Shown here piece after piece: positions 1 to 7,817 of a DNA stretch of 21,623 nt. The stretch is from Wenzhouxiangella sp. (lineage in GTDB: Bacteria; Pseudomonadota; Gammaproteobacteria; Xanthomonadales; Wenzhouxiangellaceae). How positions within the stretch are numbered: position 1 is the first letter of the stretch; each line of letters begins with the position of its first letter. The notes beneath the pieces were generated by a model. That model made no database searches. It had not been told where the DNA came from and saw only the letters and a list, made by a program, of their open reading frames with translations. Where the stretch lies: positions 1-21,623 of the forward strand of contig SKKV01000151.1 in the NCBI GenBank assembly GCA_007123575.1. The letters run 5' to 3'. Position numbers and translations under genes: made by a program.

Positions 1-1157
1 CGTGCCATGTGATAGCGGCAGGCATACAGCGGCCGCCCGTCGATCAGGCCGACCCGCCAGTCGAACGCGGTGGGAAGATACTCCTGGGCCACGACCAGGT
101 CGGAGTGCTTGAGCAGTCCGGCAACGGCTTCGGCCAGGCTGGCCTCGTCGGCGACCTTGACCACGCCAATGGAAAAGGCGCTGTCGGGCTGCTTGAGGAC
201 CACCGGCAGGCCCAGCTCGCTGACGATGCGATCGGCATTGTCGCGATGAACCAGCAGGGTTCGCGGCGAGGCGACCTGGTTGCGCTGCAGCAATTCGGCC
301 AGGTAGACCTTGTTGGTGCACTTCAGAATCGAGTCGGGGTCATCAATCACCACCAGGCCTTCGGCAGCCGCGCGTCGGGCGAAGCGGAAGGTGTGATGAT
401 TCACCGCCGTGGTCTCGCGGATGAACAGCGCGTCGAACTCCGAGAGGCGACCGATCTCGTCGGGCCCGATCCGCTCAACGTTGAATCCGACTTCTTCGCC
501 GGCCTGCTCGAAGCGCTTCAGCGCGCGTTCGTCGGACGGCGGATCAGCTTCGTCGGGGTTGACCAGCATGGCCAGGTCAAAGCGCGCGGCCTTGCGGGCG
601 CGCCGACGCGGGCGTTTGCCGGAAAAATACAGCTCGGCCGACTCGCGCACGAAGTCCAGGTGGCCTGAAGGAATGTCACTGAAAGCCGGCATCCCCAGGC
701 GGCGCAGCACCCAGCCATCGGCCAGGCGCTGAAATTCGGCCTTGAGCAGGGGCGCTGGAAACAGATTGAACAAGGCCCGCGACAAGCGCTCGTAGCGCCG
801 CGCCAGGTTGCGCCCGAAATAAATGCTCAAGGTGAATTGATCCGACTGCAGCGGCTTCAGGCTGGTCTCGATCAGGCGTCCCAGTTCGGCCGAGGAAACC
901 CGAATCACGTTCTGCGACTTCAAGTCCTGCACCGTGTTGATCGCCGGCAGCGGCTTGTGCCCGCGCGCGGCGGCCAGCAGCGATACGTAGTAGCCGTTGG
1001 CCTGGTAGCGATAGGAGCGACACAGGTTGTAAACGCGGGCGGACTTCAGCGCCGACCAGGCCGGGTCGGTCAGGTATTCCCGGGCCGTGAGCTTCTCCAC
1101 CCCGGCAATCTCCAGCGGCCAGTCTTCGGTTCGGCTGACTACAATCAGTTGGCGCAT
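1..1157 (-). CDS. RimK-like ATP-grasp ligase with RLAN-type N-terminal domain (3' end cut by window edge)
   Basis: ATP-grasp enzymes of this type join an amino acid or peptide to a carboxylate at the cost of ATP; the substrate of this subfamily is not known to me. The visible 385 codons start MRQLIVVSRTEDWPLE. Residues about 25-150 look like the RimK-like ATP-grasp N-terminal (RLAN) domain, with RVYNLCRSYRYQANGYYVSL and LRRLGMPAFSDIPSGHLDF. The ATP-grasp fold follows, with NKVYLAELLQRN, the nucleotide-binding segment GLPVVLKQPDSAFSIGVVKV, then VAQEYLPTAFDWRVGLIDG. The C-terminal ATP-grasp part, about 100 residues by family length, lies beyond position 1. The ATG at 1157 overlaps the end of the upstream C39-like gene by 13 bp, so the two are probably translationally coupled. 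Family assignment is firm; classical RimK function (S6 glutamylation) should not be assumed. Confidence 0.88.
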   Translation of the reverse strand, partial: MRQLIVVSRTEDWPLEIAGVEKLTAREYLTDPAWSALKSARVYNLCRSYRYQANGYYVSLLAAARGHKPLPAINTVQDLKSQNVIRVSSAELGRLIETSLKPLQSDQFTLSIYFGRNLARRYERLSRALFNLFPAPLLKAEFQRLADGWVLRRLGMPAFSDIPSGHLDFVRESAELYFSGKRPRRRARKAARFDLAMLVNPDEADPPSDERALKRFEQAGEEVGFNVERIGPDEIGRLSEFDALFIRETTAVNHHTFRFARRAAAEGLVVIDDPDSILKCTNKVYLAELLQRNQVASPRTLLVHRDNADRIVSELGLPVVLKQPDSAFSIGVVKVADEASLAEAVAGLLKHSDLVVAQEYLPTAFDWRVGLIDGRPLYACRYHMA

Positions 1158-1852
1158 GGTCTGAGTACCAGCAAGTTGGCGTCGTAGGTCAGTGCACCCA
1201 GCAGGATGGCGCCAATGACCCGGTCGATATGGACACGATAGTTCTGACTGCCCTGGGGATTGTCATGCATGGGATCGGCAACCAGGATTTCACGGCTACT
1301 GGCGTCATAGCCGGCCAGCAGGACAAAGTGCCCAACCGGCTCGCCGCGAATGTCGTCATCCACGTCATCAGGCCCCCACTCGCGCGCTGACCGGTACAGG
1401 TAGGTGGCACTCAAGCCCGTCAGCACCGGATCGCCCTTGCGCAGCAAACGCCCGAGCAAGGCCCGGTTCAGGTCGGCATAGCGGATTTCTCCACCGGCAG
1501 CGAGATAGTCCAAATACCCGTCAGTCGCAATCTGCAGCTTGGGCCGGCGCTTGGCCCTGGCCTGGGCACGCAGGCGAACGGCCAGGTCGATCTGACGCGA
1601 TTCGAACCAGGTCGGATCGAATACCTTCAGGTTGTAGGTATAAATCGTTACCGAATAACCCCGGGCCAGGGCATGGTTGGCAAGGAAGACGTCCAGCGTA
1701 CCGCCGTGGTCCAGACGCTGGATTTCATCGATAATTAGAGCCAGTTCCATTTCCTGGCCAAAATGACGATACAGGGCATGCAGGCAGGTAGGTCCACAGG
1801 TACTTGTGTCCGGCTGCGGTTCGATCTGAATGTCGGGAAGAACACTAACCAA
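1145..1852 (-). CDS. C39-like (papain-fold) cysteine peptidase, DUF3335 type
   Basis: This 235-residue protein resembles the peptidase-C39-like family. The catalytic Cys motif is at the N-terminus (QPDTSTCGPTCLHAL, C19). The His is in GEPVGHFVLLAGYD (H175), followed by a candidate Asp in VADPMHD (D193). No signal peptide or transmembrane segment is visible, so it is probably cytoplasmic. The start is chosen as TTG at 1852: the next ATG would delete the catalytic cysteine, an in-frame stop lies at 1877-1879, and an AGGGG-like ribosome binding site lies just upstream. The protein has only the peptidase part; from memory, relatives are often fused to a GNAT acetyltransferase and encoded beside an RLAN ATP-grasp protein. 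The partner gene here follows with a 13-bp overlap, suggesting one peptide-processing or modification job, but the substrate is unknown. Confidence 0.82.
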   Translation of the reverse strand: MVSVLPDIQIEPQPDTSTCGPTCLHALYRHFGQEMELALIIDEIQRLDHGGTLDVFLANHALARGYSVTIYTYNLKVFDPTWFESRQIDLAVRLRAQARAKRRPKLQIATDGYLDYLAAGGEIRYADLNRALLGRLLRKGDPVLTGLSATYLYRSAREWGPDDVDDDIRGEPVGHFVLLAGYDASSREILVADPMHDNPQGSQNYRVHIDRVIGAILLGALTYDANLLVLRPCAN

Positions 1853-1879
1853 GGAAGGCCCCTCAATAGATGGCGATTA

Positions 1880-2015
1880 ATTAACCCGGCAACCAACAGG
1901 TTGCCGGGTTAATGCCCGGCCGGAACGGCCGGGGCCGCGAAGCGAAGGCATTTGCGGACATGTGCCGCAAATGCCGCGCAACGAATACCGGAGGTAATTC
2001 GTTGCCGGGTTAATG
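1880..2015. repeat. Nested inverted-repeat block (REP/BIME- or MITE-like)
   Basis: The block lies between the C39-like gene start and the end of the next gene. It opens with ATTAACCCGGCAAC (1880-1893), which pairs perfectly with GTTGCCGGGTTAAT at 1900-1913 and again at 2001-2014. GTTGCCGGGTTAATG is therefore a 15-bp direct repeat (1900-1914 and 2001-2015), and the whole block has 14-bp terminal inverted repeats. Inside are three further stems: CCCGGCCG/CGGCCGGG (1915-1922, 1926-1933), GGCATTTGCGG/CCGCAAATGCC (1947-1957, 1965-1975) and CAACGAAT/ATTCGTTG (1979-1986, 1997-2004). It may be a dispersed repeat, and it must contain or border the promoter of the C39-like gene if that gene is not read from upstream. 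Confidence 0.8.
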
Positions 2016-2036
2016 ATTGAACGTCATCCATTTGGT

Positions 2037-2675
2037 TCAACCCGAATACACCTCGGCCAGGGTCACGAGCACGATCTCGCAGGCGCCGTCTCCGGTGTCG
2101 GTGCGGATCATCGAAGTCCGCCAGCGCCAGCCGTCGGGCCGATCAACGTTGACCAGGTAGCCGCGCAGCCGCACCGTATCTCCTTCCCTGACCTGCCGCA
2201 GCTCGTCGAATACCTCCGGACTGCCTGGAATCAAATGCATATTGGCGCTTGAAGCGATGATTTCCTGGCGTGGAATCGGGTAGTCCTGCACGCGCCAGAA
2301 GTAGAATCGGCCGCGCTGGCGAATGTCGAACTGCTCGATGATTTCCGTCCTCGCCATGGCACCCCACCCCAGCGCGAGGTCGATTGGCGAAAGACGTGCG
2401 CCGGCATCGCGCCGATAGTCCCTGCGCCCCAACACCCTGGCTTCTAGCTGGAAATCCGCCATCAGGGTGAACTGATAGTCGTCAACCTGGATGACCGGTC
2501 GCTGCGAAAAGTTGTTCTGCAGCGGCTCCCGCTCGATGGAAACAGCGTGGTCGAATCCGGAGGGTGCCTCGACAACCCGGGCCAGATCCTCTGCCAACGG
2601 CGCTGTAATGGGCCCAGCCCACAGATACCAGGCAACGACGACAAGCGCAATCAATACAAGTAGCTTGCGGTTCAT
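2037..2675 (-). CDS. Membrane-anchored protein of unknown function
   Basis: I do not recognise an experimentally known family. The 212-residue product begins with a single hydrophobic segment (LLVLIALVVVAWYLWAG, about residues 4-21) that should act as an uncleaved signal anchor. A soluble domain follows, with a conserved-looking core around IIASSANMHLIP (about residues 138-149) and REGDTVRLRGYLVNVDR, ending in a strand-rich tail. Similar unnamed proteins with an S-x-N-x-H-x-I-P motif occur in other proteobacteria (from memory). The soluble part probably faces the periplasm. A GGGAGC-like ribosome binding site precedes the ATG, and the gene starts 32 bp after the DUF2189 gene, so the two are probably cotranscribed. 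Confidence 0.7.
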   Translation of the reverse strand: MNRKLLVLIALVVVAWYLWAGPITAPLAEDLARVVEAPSGFDHAVSIEREPLQNNFSQRPVIQVDDYQFTLMADFQLEARVLGRRDYRRDAGARLSPIDLALGWGAMARTEIIEQFDIRQRGRFYFWRVQDYPIPRQEIIASSANMHLIPGSPEVFDELRQVREGDTVRLRGYLVNVDRPDGWRWRTSMIRTDTGDGACEIVLVTLAEVYSG

Positions 2676-2707
2676 GCGGTCAGCTCCCGTGCACCTTCAG
2701 ATGCAAT

Positions 2708-3505
2708 CTACCCGTTTTCGAGTCTTGGAGGCAGGCTTTGCGGCCACTGACTGGCGTCCACCGTTTCCCGGTAGGCGTGCCAGGTGGCATGGCCCAGCAG
2801 CGGCATCAGGATCAAAAAACCAATCCATGCGCTTAACGCGGCCAGCACCACACAAGACACGATGATGCCAGCCCAGACCAACACGCTTACCTTGTTGCGC
2901 AGCACCGCGTTAATGCTGGTTATCACGGCCGTAACCGCGTCGGCCTGACGATCCAGCAGCATGGGCAGGGAAAATGCGCTGGCAGCAAAAACGACAGCGC
3001 TGAAGATAGCGCCAACGGCACTGCCGGCCGCCAGGAAGAGGGTCAGATCGCGCCAGGATGGATTGTGGATCTGCGGAAAAAAGATATACATGGTGTTGGC
3101 CGCCCGCGCCCACACCAGCAGCACCACGATCAGGATGACGGCAAAAACCATGGCACCGCGTATGGCGCGGCCGGCATCGGCAAGGCTGGCCATGAAACAC
3201 ACAGGTTGACCAAGCTCCAGGCGCCGGCTGATGGCATACCAGGTCATGGCCAGCCACGGCCCGACAAAGACAAAGCCGGATACCAGGCCCAGGTACAGGC
3301 CCAGGTTGCCCCAGAACCAGGTCGCAGCGGTAATCAGGTAGCTGATCACGACGGTAATGCCGCCAAAGGCAAGGCTTGCAGCCGGTGCTGATTTCAAATC
3401 TCGCCAGCCAAGCTTCAGCCAGCGCAGCGGCGCGTCCGGCCTGATGTCGCGACACGGTGCCACCATCGGCAGGACATCAGCTTCATCTTCTGACCTGTTT
3501 TCCAT
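2708..3505 (-). CDS. DUF2189 family integral membrane protein
   Basis: The 265-residue product shows the DUF2189 pattern: a short polar N-terminus, then PLRWLKLGWRDLKSAPAASL (about residues 25-45). About six hydrophobic segments follow, with loops containing FVFVGPWLAMTWYAISRRLELG and a C-terminal MPLLGHATWHAYRETVD. The molecular function of the family is not established; it is an inner-membrane protein. The start is set at ATG 3505 (MENRSEDEAD) because it is preceded at ideal spacing by GAGGGAG. An in-frame ATG at 3589 would add 28 residues that do not look like the family and would intrude on the divergent promoter region. It is the first gene of a probable two-gene minus-strand operon with the anchored protein at 2037-2675. 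Confidence 0.85.
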   Translation of the reverse strand: MENRSEDEADVLPMVAPCRDIRPDAPLRWLKLGWRDLKSAPAASLAFGGITVVISYLITAATWFWGNLGLYLGLVSGFVFVGPWLAMTWYAISRRLELGQPVCFMASLADAGRAIRGAMVFAVILIVVLLVWARAANTMYIFFPQIHNPSWRDLTLFLAAGSAVGAIFSAVVFAASAFSLPMLLDRQADAVTAVITSINAVLRNKVSVLVWAGIIVSCVVLAALSAWIGFLILMPLLGHATWHAYRETVDASQWPQSLPPRLENG

Positions 3506-3661
3506 CACCACTCCCTCAGCAATTTTCCCTGCAGCGATTTCCCGGGCGCCCGCCCTGGCCGGGGCCTTCACCTGCCCAAGCACACTCATGGTATCGTTTG
3601 GAACGCTCCTACAACAACAAAAAGCCGCACCAGCGGCTCACCAGCCACAGCAGGGAACTCC
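3506..3661. promoter_or_regulatory. Divergent intergenic region between DUF2189 gene and M36 peptidase gene
   Basis: This 156-bp gap must hold the promoters for both outward-facing transcription units. I see the ribosome binding site of the DUF2189 gene just right of 3505 and a CAGGGAA-like site just before 3662. In the leader of the peptidase gene there is a perfect small hairpin, AGCCGC-ACCA-GCGGCT (3623-3638), about 23 nt before the ATG, which could modulate translation. No convincing -35/-10 pair could be assigned by eye. Confidence 0.4.
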
Positions 3662-6634
3662 ATGACACTGACCATTCGCTTGATTCTCGGCGCGCTCGCG
3701 CTGATGCTGATCACTCCCGCCCTAGCCGACCCCAGGCTCGCGCGCGCGGCCCTCGAACAACGCGCCGAGTCTCTTGGCCTGAGCTTGGCGGATGTTACCG
3801 ATGTCGAAGTCAGCGACCATTACCGTACGCGTCACAACAACGTCGAGCACGTTTGGCTGCGCCAGCGTATTGATGGCTTGCCGGTCGCGCTCGGCCTGGT
3901 CAACGTCAATATCGGCCCCGGCGGTCGCATCTGGAGTCTGAACAGCCGGTTTTCAGCCGATGCCGCGTCCCGCACCGCCGCTCGCGAGCCGTCCTTGAGT
4001 GCCGCCGAGGCGCTGCAGGCCTACGCCCAGGCGCGCACCTTGGAATTTGACGACAGCGTGGCGCTTGCTCGCAGCACCGGCGATGAATCCTACATCTTCA
4101 AAGGCGGCAGCATGGCTGATGGCGATATCCCCGTGAATCTTGCCTGGCTGGAACACGAGGGGCAGTTGCGCCTGGTCTGGGATGTTGCGGTTGATGAGCG
4201 TGGCCGACCCGACTGGTTCAATGCTTTCATCGACGCCCATAGTGGTGAAGTGCTGAAAGCGGTCAACTGGACCCAGGAATCCGGTTACCGGGTCTTTGCC
4301 GAACCCCTGGAACATCCGGGCGAAGGGCCGGATACCCTGGTCATGAACCCGGCAGTCCCCGATGCCTCGCCGCTGGGCTGGCACGATACCGGCAACAACC
4401 AATACACCGATACCCGGGGCAACAACGTCTGGGCCCAGGAAGACACGGCAGCCAACAACACCGGCGGTCGGCGGCCAGATGGTGGCCCTGATCTGATGTT
4501 CGACTTTCCCATTGACCTGGACACCCAGCAGCCCCCCGAGTACGAGGAGTTTGCGGTCACCAACCTGTTTTACTGGAACAACCTGCTCCACGATGTTCTT
4601 TGGCACTACGGCTTCGACGAGCCGGCCGGCAATTTCCAGGTCAATAACTTCGACCTCGACGGCTTCGGCGGTGATCCGGTGATTGCCGATGCGCAGGATG
4701 GCGGCGGCACCAACAACGCCAACTTTTCAACGCCACCTGATGGCACCCCTGCGCGCATGCAAATGTATGTCTGGACGGCTCCGGGCGGCAATCCGGCGCG
4801 CTTGCTGATTGCCGAGCCTTCGCCCAGCGCCGGCGAATGGAACGTGGCCAGCGCCAGTTGGGGAGAGCCGATCGGCGACCCGGGCACCTCCGGGCAACTC
4901 GAATTGGTCAGCGACGGCTCAGCCAACCCGGACGAAGGCTGTGAGCCACTGATCGGCTTCACTAGCAGGGCCATAGCGCTGGTCCGGCGCGGTACCTGCG
5001 AATTCGGGCTCAAGGCACTGCATGCAGAGCAGGCGGGTGCCAGTGCGGTCATTGTGATCAACAATAACGGCGGCAACGACACCATAAACATGGGCGCCGG
5101 AGATTTTGGTGGTCAAGTCACCATCCCCGTTGCCATGCTCGGCAATCAAGACGGTGACAGCATCATCGACAGTCTCGATCAGCCAGCCAACGGCACCCTG
5201 ATACGTCAGGGCGGTGAGCTATTGAATCGCGACAGCGATCTCGATGCCGGCGTCATCGCCCATGAATACGGCCATGGTTTGTCGATTCGCTTGACCGGCG
5301 GGCCTTCCACCTCTTCCTGCTTGGGCGGTGCCGAGCAGGCTGGCGAAGGCTGGAGTGACTTCCTCGGCCTGTGGATCACGGCCAAGGCCACGGACAGCGA
5401 GGACCAGCCGCGCGGCATTGGCAGCTACCTGATCTTCCAGGAGAACATTCCGGGTGCCACGATCAGACCGGCCCCGTATATTCGCAACATGGAAATCAAT
5501 CCGCTGACCTACGATCGCGTGCGCACGGCCGGTCCCGGCGGCGTTTCCATTCCGCACGGTGTTGGCACCGTCTACAACTCCATTCTCTGGGATCTGTACT
5601 GGAACCTGGTCAACCGCTACGGCTTCGACGACAACTTCCACACCGGCACCGGCGGTAACAACATCCTGATGCAGCTGGTGGTCGACAGTCTCAAGCTGCA
5701 GCCGTGCAACCCGACCTTTGTGACCAATCGCGACGCCATGCTGCTGGCCGATCAGATGGCCTACGACAGCGCCAACCGCTGCGAGATATGGGAGGCATTT
5801 GCTCGTCGTGGCGTCGGCGTGCATGCCAACGACGGCGGTTCGGCCAGCAACATCAGCGGCATCGTCGAGGATTTCACCTTGCCGGAGAGTTGCGAGACAC
5901 CCGAACTGATCCCCGGCTTGACCCTGGGCATTGAAGCCCTGGTAGACGACCAACCGGTCGCTGACCCGGTCGCTGCAGGTACAGTGATTGACTACGTGGT
6001 CACGATTGGCAATAGCGGCAACGTCGATCTTTCCGACATCGCGCTGGACGCCAGCTTTGACCCGGCTCTCAACTGCGACACCTCGTTGAATACCGCGCTT
6101 GAGCCAGAACAAACCGTGACCTGCACCAGCAGCCTGGAGATTACCCAGGACGACATCGATGCCGGCGAGCCGATCACGCGCCAGGTGCTGGTCTCGGCCC
6201 CCGACCCCACGCAAAGCAACGGCGAGTCACTGCAGGCAGAAGCCTTGAGCGTGGTCGACGTGGAGGCTGCGGCACCGGCCATCGCCTTGATCAAGGAAGT
6301 CACGCCGCAGGTGTTCCTGGCCGCTGGCGATATCCTCAGCTATCGGTTTATCCTTGAGAATCAGGGCAACGTGACCCTGACCGATGTTGCATTGAACGAT
6401 CCGCTGCTGGGCGGTCTTGTTTCCTGTCCGACCGACAGATTAGCCCCGGGTGAGCAGATCGAATGTGGCCCGGTCGAATATGCGGTCAGCGCCGATGACG
6501 TGCTGGCTCGCAGTATCATCAACCAGGCGACGATCACGGCCCAGGCACCGAGCGGTGACGAAACCTCGTCCAGCGACGCGGTGACGGCCCGGGACGATGA
6601 GGTTCACAGCGACCGTTTCGAGGAGGTGCAATGA
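3662..6634 (+). CDS. Secreted M36 (fungalysin-type) zinc metallopeptidase with PA domain and two DUF11-like repeats
   Basis: A secreted endopeptidase of 990 residues. A signal peptide (MTLTIRLILGALALMLITPALA) is followed by an FTP-type propeptide (about residues 55-105, HVWLRQRIDGLPVALG). The peptidase domain has zinc motif HEYGH (H534, E535, H538) and the third ligand in GEGWSDF (E562), both complete. A PA domain is inserted before the zinc motif (about 380-520, GFTSRAIALVRRGTCEFGLK). Two DUF11-like beta-sandwich repeats lie at about 750-845 and 872-982 (NSGNVDLSDIALDASF; NQGNVTLTDVALNDPLLGG). The last residues SDRFEEVQ resemble the D-x-F-E tails common in secreted proteins of Xanthomonadales-like bacteria, perhaps a sorting tail (inference). 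Its stop overlaps the start of the RidA gene, and the RidA ribosome binding site lies within its last codons. Confidence 0.93.
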   Translation: MTLTIRLILGALALMLITPALADPRLARAALEQRAESLGLSLADVTDVEVSDHYRTRHNNVEHVWLRQRIDGLPVALGLVNVNIGPGGRIWSLNSRFSADAASRTAAREPSLSAAEALQAYAQARTLEFDDSVALARSTGDESYIFKGGSMADGDIPVNLAWLEHEGQLRLVWDVAVDERGRPDWFNAFIDAHSGEVLKAVNWTQESGYRVFAEPLEHPGEGPDTLVMNPAVPDASPLGWHDTGNNQYTDTRGNNVWAQEDTAANNTGGRRPDGGPDLMFDFPIDLDTQQPPEYEEFAVTNLFYWNNLLHDVLWHYGFDEPAGNFQVNNFDLDGFGGDPVIADAQDGGGTNNANFSTPPDGTPARMQMYVWTAPGGNPARLLIAEPSPSAGEWNVASASWGEPIGDPGTSGQLELVSDGSANPDEGCEPLIGFTSRAIALVRRGTCEFGLKALHAEQAGASAVIVINNNGGNDTINMGAGDFGGQVTIPVAMLGNQDGDSIIDSLDQPANGTLIRQGGELLNRDSDLDAGVIAHEYGHGLSIRLTGGPSTSSCLGGAEQAGEGWSDFLGLWITAKATDSEDQPRGIGSYLIFQENIPGATIRPAPYIRNMEINPLTYDRVRTAGPGGVSIPHGVGTVYNSILWDLYWNLVNRYGFDDNFHTGTGGNNILMQLVVDSLKLQPCNPTFVTNRDAMLLADQMAYDSANRCEIWEAFARRGVGVHANDGGSASNISGIVEDFTLPESCETPELIPGLTLGIEALVDDQPVADPVAAGTVIDYVVTIGNSGNVDLSDIALDASFDPALNCDTSLNTALEPEQTVTCTSSLEITQDDIDAGEPITRQVLVSAPDPTQSNGESLQAEALSVVDVEAAAPAIALIKEVTPQVFLAAGDILSYRFILENQGNVTLTDVALNDPLLGGLVSCPTDRLAPGEQIECGPVEYAVSADDVLARSIINQATITAQAPSGDETSSSDAVTARDDEVHSDRFEEVQ

Positions 6635-7053
6635 GCGAAAGCATAGACGCCAGTGGCGCGCCCCAGCCAGTCGGGGCCTATCCGCACGCTCGGCGCGTTG
6701 GCAATCTGCTGTTTCTGTCCGGCCTGGGACCGCGTGTGCCCGGCACCGACGAGGTGCCTGGCAACGTCTATGACGCTGACGGCAAGGTGGTCGACTACGA
6801 TATCGAACGCCAGACCCGACAGCTTGTTGCCAACCTCGACGCGGTGCTTGCCGCCAGCGGTGCCAGCCGCAGCGACCTGGTCGATATCACCGTGTTCCTG
6901 ACCGACATGGCCCGCGACTTCATGCGCTTCAATGCCATTTATGCTGAGTGCTTCAGCGAGGCTCGGCCGTGCCGTACCACGGTGGAAATCAATGCCCTGC
7001 CAACGCAGATTGCGGTGGAATTCAAGTGCATCGCCAGCCTGGATCCGCAATGA
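6631..7053 (+). CDS. RidA/YjgF family protein, 2-aminomuconate deaminase-like
   Basis: RidA proteins hydrolyse reactive enamines/imines; one branch is 2-aminomuconate deaminase of the 2-nitrobenzoate/3-hydroxyanthranilate pathway. The 140-residue product has GAYPHARRVGNLLFLSGLGP at the N-terminus and the active-site arginine region PCRTTVEINALP (R115), with E130 in QIAVEFKC. The YPHARRVG...GLGPRVPG signature and the neighbouring 3-hydroxyanthranilate dioxygenase favour the aminomuconate-deaminase branch over generic RidA. The ATG overlaps the preceding stop as ATGA and is preceded by a strong GAGGAGG site inside the protease gene, implying coupled translation. A generic imine deaminase remains possible. 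Confidence 0.88.
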   Translation: MSESIDASGAPQPVGAYPHARRVGNLLFLSGLGPRVPGTDEVPGNVYDADGKVVDYDIERQTRQLVANLDAVLAASGASRSDLVDITVFLTDMARDFMRFNAIYAECFSEARPCRTTVEINALPTQIAVEFKCIASLDPQ

Positions 7054-7114
7054 GCTGCGCGGTTGGAGCTATTACGCTAAGCTCTCCGTAAGCAACGCAT
7101 AAACGGAGTCTCTC

Positions 7115-7615
7115 ATGCTGCCGCCGATTGATTTCCAACGCTGGATTGCCGACAACCGTCACCTGCTCAAGCCACCGGTGGGCAACAAGTGCGTGTATGA
7201 CGAGGATTTCATCGTCATGGTCGTCGGCGGGCCGAACCAGCGCAGCGACTATCACTACGACGAAGGGCCCGAGTTCTTCTACCAGCTTGAAGGCGACATG
7301 ATCCTGAAGCTGATGGACGAAGACGGCCCGCGCGATGTACGCATTCGCGAAGGAGAAATCTTTTACCTGCCGCCGAAGGTGCCGCATTCACCGCAGCGCC
7401 TGGACAACACGGTCGGCCTGGTCATCGAGCGGCGCCGGCTGGAAGGCGAACAGGACGGGCTGATGTGGTTCTGCCCGAATTGCCATCACAAGCTTTACGA
7501 GGAGTATTTTCCCTTGCAGAGCATCGAGGAGGATTTTCCGCCGGTGATTGGTCGGTTCAAGAACAGTGAGGAAAATCGCACCTGCGAGCGCTGTGGGACG
7601 GTGCATCCGGGTTGA
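7115..7615 (+). CDS. nbaC: 3-hydroxyanthranilate 3,4-dioxygenase
   Basis: This Fe(II) cupin enzyme opens the ring of 3-hydroxyanthranilate to 2-amino-3-carboxymuconate semialdehyde, a step shared by NAD synthesis via quinolinate and by tryptophan/nitrobenzoate catabolism. The 166-residue length is typical of bacterial forms. Iron ligands by family alignment are H47 and E53 (SDYHYDEGPEFFYQL) and H91 (KVPHSPQR). Substrate-binding R43, R95 and E105 are also present. The C-terminal rubredoxin-like iron site has all four cysteines (C120, C123, C157, C160; CPNC and CERC). The start is preceded by an ACGGAG ribosome binding site. It lies 61 bp after the RidA gene and probably shares its transcript. 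The remaining pathway genes are not in the window. Confidence 0.95.
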   Translation: MLPPIDFQRWIADNRHLLKPPVGNKCVYDEDFIVMVVGGPNQRSDYHYDEGPEFFYQLEGDMILKLMDEDGPRDVRIREGEIFYLPPKVPHSPQRLDNTVGLVIERRRLEGEQDGLMWFCPNCHHKLYEEYFPLQSIEEDFPPVIGRFKNSEENRTCERCGTVHPG

Positions 7616-7817
7616 ATGCGGTGAGATTGCCAGTAGCGCAGTAGTCGATGGATGAATTTTCTGCCTGTAGCTTGAGTAGTCGATAATTGGATTCTCGGCC
7701 CCGGCCACACGCGCTTAACGGTTTCCGCGCAAGCGCTTTTTGCCTTCGGCAAACCGCACCTGCCCTCCAACCTGCGCTGGGCCGGGCTACGGTGCTTGCA
7801 TCTTCCCCTCTTCCCTT
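7616..7817. other. Convergent intergenic region
   Basis: This 202-bp stretch lies between the ends of the 3-HAO gene (plus) and aceK (minus). I find no convincing gene in it. A short perfect hairpin, TTTGCC-TTC-GGCAAA (7739-7753), sits in it, but no T-run follows on either strand, so I do not call it a rho-independent terminator. Confidence 0.5.

Noticed and set aside
9..668. Long plus-strand open frame opposite the ATP-grasp gene
   Set aside because: The minus-strand frame encodes a recognisable RLAN/ATP-grasp protein over the same bases; the plus frame is its GC-rich shadow.
5219..6214. 331-codon minus-strand open frame inside the M36 peptidase gene
   Set aside because: It lies opposite the zinc motif and the first DUF11-like repeat, both clearly coding on the plus strand; the translation has no family-like features.
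7739..7753. Hairpin between 3-HAO and aceK as a terminator
   Set aside because: The stem is only 6 bp and no T-run follows it on either strand.
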